A DNA stretch of 5,993 nucleotides from Candidatus Peribacteraceae bacterium (lineage in GTDB: Bacteria > Patescibacteriota > Gracilibacteria > Peribacterales > Peribacteraceae): positions 1 to 5,993 of the forward strand of contig JABFSS010000077.1 of assembly GCA_013140485.1 (NCBI GenBank), given 5' to 3'. Each line of letters starts with the position of its first letter. Positions within the stretch are counted from its first letter, which is position 1. Below, one piece after another: positions 1 to 5,993 of this stretch. Below the pieces are notes generated by a model. That model saw nothing but the letters and a program-made list of their open reading frames with translations. It was not told the DNA's origin and did no database searches. Both the position numbers and the translations under genes were made by a program.

Positions 1-129
1 GAACGAAAGAACGCAGCGCTCCTCGGAGGCGCCGTACTCCAAATCGGCGACCAGCAGATTGATCTCAGTATCCGCGGTTCGCTCAATACGCTCGAAATGA
101 AACTCCGCGGTTCATCCCTTGTCTCCTAA
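1..129 (+). CDS. atpH: F-type ATP synthase delta subunit, C-terminal fragment
   Basis: The window opens inside this gene; only the last 42 codons, ending in TAA, are present. They carry the hallmark delta-subunit ending: a Gly-Gly-Ala-Val strand, then Ile-Gly-Asp, Ile-Asp, Ser-Ile-Arg-Gly and Leu-Asn-Thr-Leu. This is the C-terminal segment that packs at the foot of the peripheral stalk where delta connects subunit b to the top of the alpha3-beta3 head. The stop lies 31 nt before the atpA ATG, in the same direction, which is the normal atpH-atpA order and independently supports the call. The first part of the gene, including the helical N-terminal domain that binds alpha, is outside the window. 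Identification rests on the short C-terminal motif plus synteny. Confidence 0.9.
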   Translation, partial: ERKNAALLGGAVLQIGDQQIDLSIRGSLNTLEMKLRGSSLVS

Positions 130-160
130 TTTGCCCATCTGACCCTCCGCCCATTCTTGT

Positions 161-1677
<1,517 letters not shown>

Positions 1678-1687
<10 letters not shown>

Positions 1688-1753
1688 CTGTTTAGCTGTT
1701 TAGTGTTTCTAGAAGCCAAACAGCTAAAAAGCTAAGCAGCTCACAAGCTCATT
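1678..1753. repeat. AGCT octamer tandem and inverted repeat between atpA and atpG
   Basis: AGCT occurs at 1678, 1686 and 1694, with a degraded AGTG at 1702. It then recurs at 1722, 1730, 1738 and 1746, giving exact 8-nt spacing on each side of a central break. Because AGCT is its own reverse complement, the array also forms a large inverted repeat: arms 1678-1701 and 1718-1741 are complementary at 22 of 24 positions (mismatches 1682 with 1737 and 1690 with 1729). The 16-nt loop contains the palindrome TTCTAGAA (1707-1714). The left arm contains the last atpA codons and the TAG stop (1685-1687); the last octamer ends directly against the atpG ATG. In RNA this would be a long hairpin just upstream of an atpG start that has no Shine-Dalgarno. 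There is no U-tract after the right arm, so a terminator is unlikely. The repeat is seen directly; any function is inference. Confidence 0.9.
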
Positions 1754-2692
1754 ATGGCGAGATCTCTCCGCGACCTCCGGCGCAAGATGAAGGCGATCAA
1801 GTCGACCAAGCAAGTCACGAAGGCGATGGAACTCGTGGCGGCGTCGAAGATGCGCCGGGCCGTGTTGAACGCGACGCTGCTGCGCAAGTACGCGATGACC
1901 GCGTGGGCGATTCTCCAGAAGATCGCGCTGAGTCACCGCGGCAAGCATCCCTGGCTGGTCGAACGTCCTGTCCGGCGAATTCTCGCCATCATCATCACCA
2001 GCGACCGCGGGCTCTGCGGCAGTCTCAATACGCAGCTCTTCCGTTCCGTCACGCATTACATCAAGGCCTGCAAGGAACTTGAGGGATTTGAGCAGCTGGA
2101 TTTTATCGCGGTGGGACGCAAGGGCCAGCAATTCCTCAAGCGCGCCGACCAGAAGGTCGTCGGGGCGTTCCCGGCACTCAGCAATCATCCCTCATATAAA
2201 GACGTCCTTCCCGTCGCCAAGATGGGCATCGATGGCTTTGTCGACGGCACGTACGATCACGTCGTGCTCCTGTACACCGAATTCCTCTCCGCATTGGTGC
2301 AGGAACCCGCTACCAAGCTTCTGCTGCCGTTCTCCGAGTCCGGGCTGCGGGACATGATCCGCGAACGCTTCGTCCGCAAGCGCCTCACGAAAGAAGAGGA
2401 GCAGACGATGACCGATATTGAGCGCCTCTCCGCCGATTATCTTTTCGAACCGGGTGAAGAAGAAGTGCTCAACCGCATCCTGCCGCAGCTCACCGAAATG
2501 CAGATCTACCAGGCTGTTCTCGAATCGACCGCTTCCGAACACTCGGCACGCATGCTTGCGATGCGCAACGCGACGGACAACGCGACCGAAATCCTCGACG
2601 ATCTGACGCTCACCTACAACCAGACGCGGCAGGCGAACATCACCGCCGAACTCGCGGAACTCTCCGGAGCCGCGGCAGCGCTGGAGAAATAG
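1754..2692 (+). CDS. atpG: F-type ATP synthase gamma subunit
   Basis: This is the complete 312-residue gamma subunit, the rotor shaft inside the alpha3-beta3 head that couples c-ring rotation to catalysis. The N-terminal helix SLRDLRRKMKAIKSTKQVTKAMELVAASKMRRA is diagnostic in its Lys-Ala-Met-Glu-Leu-Val-Ala core. SDRGLCG is at residues 83-89, with the conserved Cys88. The C-terminal helix keeps the ASEHSARMLAMRNATDNA signature that enters the head. The protein is about 25 residues longer than E. coli gamma; the extra is mainly a charged insert at about 197-224, between LLPF and the conserved Tyr-Leu-Phe-Glu-Pro segment. ATG 1754 is the first start after an in-frame TAA at 1733-1735. No Shine-Dalgarno is present and the octamer repeat abuts the start codon. 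The gene ends in TAG, and atpD does not follow. Confidence 0.97.
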   Translation: MARSLRDLRRKMKAIKSTKQVTKAMELVAASKMRRAVLNATLLRKYAMTAWAILQKIALSHRGKHPWLVERPVRRILAIIITSDRGLCGSLNTQLFRSVTHYIKACKELEGFEQLDFIAVGRKGQQFLKRADQKVVGAFPALSNHPSYKDVLPVAKMGIDGFVDGTYDHVVLLYTEFLSALVQEPATKLLLPFSESGLRDMIRERFVRKRLTKEEEQTMTDIERLSADYLFEPGEEEVLNRILPQLTEMQIYQAVLESTASEHSARMLAMRNATDNATEILDDLTLTYNQTRQANITAELAELSGAAAALEK

Positions 2693-2775
2693 AGCGGCCG
2701 GAGAAAAATGTCTTCAATTTCCTCGCACTTTCTCCTCAAATCCGTAGACTCCATCCACTCACCCCGGTACTGGTT

Positions 2776-3138
2776 ATGAGTTTTCCCCGGTTTCGTCTTG
2801 TCGCTTTCCCCGTATTTTTGCTCGTCGTCGTGCAAACGACGATGGCGCACGCCGTATCGCTCTCGTCCGTGCAGCCTCTCGATGCCGCCGCCCGTTCATC
2901 CATCCGCGCAGTCAATCTGGCAAACTGGTCCTCGGCGCGCGTGACGAACAAGACGATCATGAGTTCCGCGAAAGCCGCCGGCAATCTCTCATCCGTGGGC
3001 TTGCTGATCAAGGCCAACGTTTCTTCGGCAAAAGCGACCAACAAGGCGGTCCGATCGTCGGTCCAAGCCACGATACGAAGCAGTTCATCGTCAAAATCAT
3101 CGGTTCCAGCCGTTCGCAAGAGTAGTTCACGTCGGTAA
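2776..3138 (+). CDS. Small secreted basic protein with 11-residue Ser-Ser repeats
   Basis: I do not recognise the family. The 120-residue product has a clear signal peptide: Arg at 5 and 7, a hydrophobic core at about 8-19, and a probable cleavage after Ala-His-Ala at 26. The mature part is made of units starting with Ser-Ser at residues 30, 41, 52, 63, 72, 83, 94 and 102, with spacings 11, 11, 11, 9, 11, 11 and 8. Examples are SSARVTNKTIM and SSAKATNKAVR. It ends in a poly-Ser, Lys/Arg-rich tail. The mature chain has about 15 Lys or Arg and a single acidic residue (Asp36), and no Cys. The Ser codons vary between units, so the pattern is preserved at protein level rather than by recent DNA copying. 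It starts 83 nt after atpG, without a Shine-Dalgarno. A structural, envelope-associated or polyanion-binding role is possible but unproven. Export and the repeat are well supported; function is unknown. Confidence 0.75.
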   Translation: MSFPRFRLVAFPVFLLVVVQTTMAHAVSLSSVQPLDAAARSSIRAVNLANWSSARVTNKTIMSSAKAAGNLSSVGLLIKANVSSAKATNKAVRSSVQATIRSSSSSKSSVPAVRKSSSRR

Positions 3139-3145
3139 GAGTAGG

Positions 3146-3185
3146 GACTCGTATGCGTCTCTATACGTAGACAGAGTCTTTTCTT
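3146..3185 (+). terminator. Possible intrinsic terminator of the 2776-3138 gene
   Basis: Eight nucleotides after the TAA stop, GACTC (3146-3150) can pair with GAGTC (3174-3178). Inside it, GTCT (3157-3160) can pair with AGAC (3169-3172), or alternatively CGTAT (3150-3154) with ATACG (3163-3167). The right foot runs into TTTTCTT (3179-3185). Position and U-rich tail fit a rho-independent terminator, but the stem has an internal loop and modest GC content, so it is weak. It overlaps the proposed -35 box of the next gene. Confidence 0.4.
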
Positions 3186-3195
3186 GTGGTACACT
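3168..3195 (+). promoter_or_regulatory. Candidate sigma70-type promoter with extended -10
   Basis: TAGACA (3168-3173) matches the -35 consensus TTGACA at 5 of 6 positions. A 16-nt spacer follows, then TACACT (3190-3195), which matches TATAAT at 4 of 6 including the first, second and last bases. TG at 3187-3188 gives the extended -10 arrangement TGnTACACT. Predicted transcription would begin near 3202, leaving a leader of about 30 nt before the ATG at 3236. The -35 lies within the preceding terminator-like hairpin, so the end of one unit and the start of the next are interleaved. This is a pattern match only. Confidence 0.45.
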
Positions 3196-3197
3196 TG

Positions 3198-3235
3198 CTT
3201 CCATTTCTTCCCTTCCTTCTTCCTCCCCCTCTTTT
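3198..3235 (+). promoter_or_regulatory. Polypyrimidine leader before the SLH-like gene
   Basis: All but one (A at 3203) of the 38 bases before the ATG at 3236 are C or T. The leader therefore has no Shine-Dalgarno and little capacity for structure with itself. If the promoter above is real, almost the entire 5' untranslated region is this tract. An unstructured pyrimidine leader could support initiation through ribosomal protein S1 rather than anti-Shine-Dalgarno pairing; that role is inference. Confidence 0.4.
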
Positions 3236-3919
3236 ATGCAGTTGCTTGCACGTCTTTGTCTCGGTACCACGGTCCTGGCGCTGAGCGTTCCCTCAGGATT
3301 CGCCAAAATCTATCCCGATGACTTTCTCATTACTCCCGCTGCTCAGCAAAGCAGTTCTTCATCCTTCTCGTCTTCATCGTCGACGGCACCGGATGAAAAT
3401 GCCTCTTCGGAGCCGTTCTTCTTCGCATCGGAAATTCCGGACGGAAAACTCACACGCGCACAGTTCGTCGATGTGATCGCCACCCGTCTCTACTCTGCGG
3501 ACGCGCATGATGAATGCTTTGCCGATCTCATCCTCTCCAACACTGTCAACTACAATCTTCTGTTCAGCGACGTTTCCCTCGATGCCCCGGAAGCCACCTC
3601 GATCTGCCTTGGCATCCGCAATGGCATTGCTCAGGGTTACAGCAACGGCACGTTCAATACCAACGGCCAGATCACCGTTGCGGAGGCCGCTGCCGCTCTT
3701 GCGGGCATCGGAGGGACACCGCTGCGCGATTCCAATCACGTCGCTCCCCGCGAGCCGTGGTATCAGCGTTTCATGGACGCCATGCGCGCTGTGGATCGTG
3801 AGTTCACGATGCAGCCGTGGGAGATCATGACGGGTGCGCATGTGAAGCATTCGCTCTGCGTTCTCAAGCGCATGACGCCCGCTCTCGATCCGTTGGGAGA
3901 GTTCGACACTGGATGCTGA
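3236..3919 (+). CDS. Secreted SLH-like domain protein with poly-Ser linker
   Basis: This 227-residue exported protein has a signal peptide at 1-23 (Arg6, hydrophobic 7-18, cleavage probably after Ser-Gly-Phe-Ala). A poly-Ser linker spans about 39-49. One clear S-layer-homology-like repeat covers about 108-158: Phe-Ser-Asp-Val at 110-113, then GIRNGIAQGYSNGTFNTNGQ, then a Val-Ala-Glu-Ala-Ala helix. The segment at 71-100 (LTRAQFVDVIATRLY) looks like the end helix of a preceding repeat. The segment at 165-213, with WYQRFMDAMRAV, looks like a further degenerate repeat. SLH domains usually anchor proteins to cell-wall polymers in trios; here only one is well kept. Cys94, Cys124, Cys208 and the C-terminal Cys227 could form disulfides outside the cell. 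The TGA stop is the first triplet of the repeat element that follows. Neighbouring 2776-3138 is also exported and Ser-rich. The domain call is good; the exact role is unknown. Confidence 0.8.
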   Translation: MQLLARLCLGTTVLALSVPSGFAKIYPDDFLITPAAQQSSSSSFSSSSSTAPDENASSEPFFFASEIPDGKLTRAQFVDVIATRLYSADAHDECFADLILSNTVNYNLLFSDVSLDAPEATSICLGIRNGIAQGYSNGTFNTNGQITVAEAAAALAGIGGTPLRDSNHVAPREPWYQRFMDAMRAVDREFTMQPWEIMTGAHVKHSLCVLKRMTPALDPLGEFDTGC

Positions 3920-3965
3920 TCCCTCGTTACGAAAATCGCTCCGCGATTTTCTACTCGGGATGACA
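3917..3965 (-). repeat. Left half element of the doublet
   Basis: This half has 14-nt outer and inner flanks around the hairpin GAAAATCGC (3931-3939), loop TCC, GCGATTTTC (3943-3951). Outside it, ATCCC (3919-3923) pairs perfectly with GGGAT (3957-3961). It is assigned to the minus strand because GTAG followed by the hairpin reads in that direction. Confidence 0.8.
3931..3953. terminator. Probable bidirectional terminator hairpin for the convergent genes
   Basis: GAAAATCGC and GCGATTTTC form a perfect 9-bp stem with loop TCC. The stem has a GC-rich core flanked by AAAA on one side and TTTT on the other, so the plus-strand transcript ends GCGATTTTCT. The minus-strand transcript reads the same kind of hairpin. 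It lies 12 nt after the SLH-like gene stop and about 63 nt past the P-type ATPase stop. The T-tract is short and partly inside the stem, so efficiency is uncertain; the other hairpins of the doublet may help. Confidence 0.55.
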
Positions 3966-3967
3966 AA

Positions 3968-4016
3968 TGTCATTCCGAGTAGTTCGCGGTGGAGCCGCGA
4001 ACGTAACGAGGAATCA
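3968..4016 (+). repeat. Right half element of the doublet
   Basis: This half has the same flanks as its partner but an unrelated hairpin: GTTCGCGG (3982-3989), loop TGGAG, CCGCGAAC (3995-4002). ATTCC (3972-3976) pairs perfectly with GGAAT (4010-4014), replacing the ATCCC with GGGAT pair of the left half. GTAG at 3979-3982 leads into the hairpin. Confidence 0.8.
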
Positions 4017-5993
4017 CGTCCTTCGTAGCACCCACTTCGCCGTCTCCAGCACAGGAATGATGGTCAGCGCCATTGCGACGATCACTCCCCAGTCATTCAG
4101 CGTGAGCGCGAAGGTGCCGAAGGCGATTTGCAGAAAGGGGACGTAGACGATGCACAAGAGCAGGATGAGTTCCCAGAGGATGGCGGCATTGAGCCACTTG
4201 TTCTTGAAGGTGCCGCGCAACGCGCTCAAGTGGTCCGAACGGAAATTATACGACTTCACGAATTCGGCAACGACGAGCAGGACGAACGCCATCGTCATCG
4301 ATTCCTCGATGCCGCGCCCGGAATGGGTCGCCCACCAGAAGATGCTGAGAATCAGGACTGCCAGCCACACGCTGCCCGTGAGCATGAGCGCCATCACGCG
4401 CTTGGTGAAGATGCCCGTGCGGGGGTTCCGCGGCTTTTGCTTCATCAAATCCCGTTCGGGGGGATCCACGGCGAGCGCGAGCGCGGGGAAGCCATCCGTC
4501 GCGAGGTTTAAGTACAGGAGCTGCACGGCGGAGAGGGGGAGCGGCCAGCCGACGAGTGTCGCACCCGTCATGATGATGATCTCGCCGATGTTGCTGCTGA
4601 GCAGGTACATCAAATATTTCTTGATGTTCCCGAAGATGCCGCGGCCTTCCTCGATCGCAGCGACGATGGACGCGAAGTTGTCGTCGGTGAGCGTCATCGC
4701 GCCCGCTTCCTTGGTCACGTCGGTACCCGTGATCCCCATCGCGACGCCGATGTCGGCCTTCTTGAGTGCCGGCGCGTCGTTGACGCCGTCTCCCGTCATC
4801 GCCACCACGTGTCCCTGCTTCTGGAGGGCCGTGACCAGGCGGAGCTTGTCCCCCGGCGATACGCGCGCGAAGACCGCGATGTCCTTCAATTCCCGGTCCA
4901 GTTGACCGTCATCCATCTTCTCCAGTTCCAGGCCTGTAACGACACGCTCGTCTTTCAGGATACCCAGTTCCTTCGCGATCGCCTGTGCCGTCACCGGATG
5001 ATCGCCCGTAATCATAATCACGCGGATGCCGGCGTCGTGGCATTCGCGAATCGCGCCACGGACTTCGGGCCGCGGCGGATCGATCATGCCGACGAGCCCT
5101 AAGAACTTCATGCTGCTGGAGGCTCCTGCGAGATCCGTCCCGCCTTTCCGGGCAACGGCCAGAACGCGGAGCGCTTGCGACGCCATGACGGTCGCCGCCG
5201 CGAGAATTTCCTGTTTCTTGGCTTCTGAAAGAGGTTCTTCACTCGTATCGCCCCAGATACGCGTGCAGAGCGGCAGGATCATCTCCGGCGCGCCTTTCGC
5301 ATAGGCGATGATGCCGGACTCCGTTTCATGCAGCGTCGTCATGCGCTTCGTTTCCGAGGTGAACGGAATCTCGCCGATGCGCGGCGCTTCCTTTTCCAGA
5401 TCGCCGCGGAAGAGCCCCGCTTTCGCCGCCGCGACGACGAATGCTCCTTCCGTCGGGTCACCGACGATATCGAAGTTGCCTTCCTCCTGAATCAGCCGCG
5501 CGTCCGACGACAGAGTTCCGCCCCGAAGGAGTTCGGTGAGGTCGTCGTCCGGCTCGTACGCCGAGCCGTTGAGGGAGAAATTCCCGACGGGTGCATACCC
5601 CGCCCCCGAGACGCCGATGGTTTTGCCGGCGACCCAGATCGTGCGGATCGTCATTTCGTCTTTCGTCAGCGTGCCCGTCTTGTCGGTGCAGATTACCGAC
5701 GTGCAGCCGAGCGTCTCCACCGCCGGCAATTTGCGGATCAACGCGTGCCGCCGCACCATCCGCTGGACGCCGATCGCGAGCGAGATCGTCACGACTGCCG
5801 GAAGAGCTTCGGGAACCACGGCGACCGCGAGCGCGATGCCAAACAAGAAAATCTCGATCAGTGTTTTGTCCTGATACCACCCGATCGCGCTGATCACGAT
5901 CACCACGCCCAGAGCCACTTTCGCGAGGGTTTTGCCGATGCGATCCAAATTTTTCTGCAGGGGAGTCTCCTCGCTTTCGACGTTGTCCAGCAT
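4014..5993 (-). CDS. P-type (P2A-like) calcium or cation ATPase, N-terminus outside window
   Basis: 659 residues are visible and the frame is still open at the window edge. The Met at the edge is probably internal, because the visible chain begins in the MLDNVESEETPLQKNLDRIGK segment that precedes M3. The N-terminus, M1, M2 and the actuator domain with its TGES loop (roughly 230 residues by family comparison) are missing. Numbering from the edge, PEALP in M4 is at 61-65, phosphorylated Asp104 is in DKTGTLT, the nucleotide-binding KGAPE is at 233-237, TGDHPVTA at 329-336 and TGDGVNDAP at 400-408. Six C-terminal membrane segments follow. Residues matching the SERCA calcium ligands are present: Glu62 (M4), Asn468 and Glu471 (M5), Asn496, Thr499 and Asp500 (M6), and Glu577 (M8). 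This favours Ca2+ export over proton or Na+/K+ transport, but the substrate is inferred. The gene ends in TGA inside the repeat doublet, convergent with the SLH-like gene. Confidence 0.95.
   Translation of the reverse strand: MLDNVESEETPLQKNLDRIGKTLAKVALGVVIVISAIGWYQDKTLIEIFLFGIALAVAVVPEALPAVVTISLAIGVQRMVRRHALIRKLPAVETLGCTSVICTDKTGTLTKDEMTIRTIWVAGKTIGVSGAGYAPVGNFSLNGSAYEPDDDLTELLRGGTLSSDARLIQEEGNFDIVGDPTEGAFVVAAAKAGLFRGDLEKEAPRIGEIPFTSETKRMTTLHETESGIIAYAKGAPEMILPLCTRIWGDTSEEPLSEAKKQEILAAATVMASQALRVLAVARKGGTDLAGASSSMKFLGLVGMIDPPRPEVRGAIRECHDAGIRVIMITGDHPVTAQAIAKELGILKDERVVTGLELEKMDDGQLDRELKDIAVFARVSPGDKLRLVTALQKQGHVVAMTGDGVNDAPALKKADIGVAMGITGTDVTKEAGAMTLTDDNFASIVAAIEEGRGIFGNIKKYLMYLLSSNIGEIIIMTGATLVGWPLPLSAVQLLYLNLATDGFPALALAVDPPERDLMKQKPRNPRTGIFTKRVMALMLTGSVWLAVLILSIFWWATHSGRGIEESMTMAFVLLVVAEFVKSYNFRSDHLSALRGTFKNKWLNAAILWELILLLCIVYVPFLQIAFGTFALTLNDWGVIVAMALTIIPVLETAKWVLRRT

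Larger units (their letters stand above)
3917..4016. repeat. REPIN-like doublet of two inverted 49-nt palindromic elements
   Basis: Two half elements lie in inverted orientation, separated by AA (3966-3967). Read from its outer end, each half has the form TGATYCCTCGTTAC, a 21-nt hairpin, then TACTCGGRATGACA. The outer ends pair (3917-3930 with 4003-4016, 13 of 14), and the inner ends pair (3952-3965 with 3968-3981, 13 Watson-Crick plus one G-T, though the last pairs form the loop). With both private hairpins this gives a cloverleaf with no unpaired junction bases. Alternatively each half folds alone. It occupies the whole gap between two convergent genes and supplies both TGA stops. In each half GTAG directly precedes the hairpin (3979-3982 on plus; complement of 3951-3954 on minus). 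That recalls the GTAG/GTGG foot of REP sequences mobilised by RAYT transposases. The structure is seen directly; REP membership is inference, since copy number and a RAYT gene cannot be checked here. Confidence 0.85.

Noticed and set aside
2700..2735. GGAGAAA and TTTCTCC inverted repeat after atpG as a terminator
   Set aside because: The stem is only 7 bp with a 22-nt loop and no T-tract follows, so it is not convincing as an intrinsic terminator.
2736..3194. Minus-strand open frame of 152 codons opposite the small secreted protein gene
   Set aside because: The plus-strand frame has a convincing signal peptide and a regular repeat; the minus frame has neither, and its upstream end lies in the terminator/promoter region.
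3917..4016. The cloverleaf as a tRNA or tRNA-like gene
   Set aside because: Four helices meet as in a tRNA, but stem lengths, the 2-4 nt central loop, and the absence of T-loop, D-loop and anticodon features do not fit.
3917..4016. TGA readthrough or UGA recoding extending both convergent genes to an in-frame TAG inside the element
   Set aside because: Both frames do continue about 20 codons to GAG-TAG, but the long conserved genes contain no internal TGA, as would be expected if UGA coded for Gly or Trp. The matching extensions simply reflect the two similar half elements.
5991..5993. ATG at the window edge as the true start of the P-type ATPase
   Set aside because: The visible chain begins in the segment before M3 and lacks M1, M2 and the actuator domain, so the gene almost certainly continues beyond the window.

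Overview
The window holds the distal part of an F-type ATP synthase operon, two genes for small secreted Ser-rich proteins, and the C-terminal two thirds of a convergent P-type ATPase gene. Between the genes lie two elaborate inverted-repeat elements. The organism is a bacterium with fairly GC-rich DNA (by eye). It uses the standard code: TAA, TAG and TGA all end genes, and no long frame has an internal TGA. The Cys-containing SLH-like repeat, poly-Ser linkers and missing Shine-Dalgarno motifs would fit an uncultured lineage such as a Patescibacteria/CPR member of the Peregrinibacteria-Peribacteria type. That placement is a weak inference from family resemblance.

Layout: 1-129 is the end of atpH (delta), 161-1687 is complete atpA (alpha) and 1754-2692 is complete atpG (gamma). 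The expected atpD and atpC do not follow, so the ATP synthase genes are split after gamma. The atpA-atpG gap is filled by AGCT-led units with an 8-nt period on each side of a centre, forming a 24-nt-arm inverted repeat with 22 of 24 positions complementary. It overlaps the atpA stop and runs up to the atpG ATG. At 2776-3138 is a very basic exported protein built of 11-residue units starting with Ser-Ser. At 3146-3195 a terminator-like hairpin overlaps a plausible extended -10 promoter, followed by a nearly pure pyrimidine leader. At 3236-3919 is an exported protein with a poly-Ser linker and one recognisable SLH-like repeat.

The most striking feature is the 100-bp element at 3917-4016 between the convergent SLH-like and P-type ATPase genes. 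It consists of two 49-nt half elements in inverted orientation separated by AA. Each half has conserved 14-nt flanks around a private, different 9-bp hairpin. Differences between the halves are compensated within each half, so the two copies alone give covariation evidence for the fold. The terminal TGA of each half is the stop codon of the adjacent gene. It resembles a REP doublet (REPIN/BIME) and probably also acts as a bidirectional terminator.

The ATP synthase subunits belong to the stalk and catalytic head of the proton-driven ATP synthase. The P-type ATPase is most like the P2A calcium pumps and keeps the acidic and polar residues of both SERCA calcium sites that lie in the visible part. 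The two secreted proteins have no evident functional link to either enzyme.
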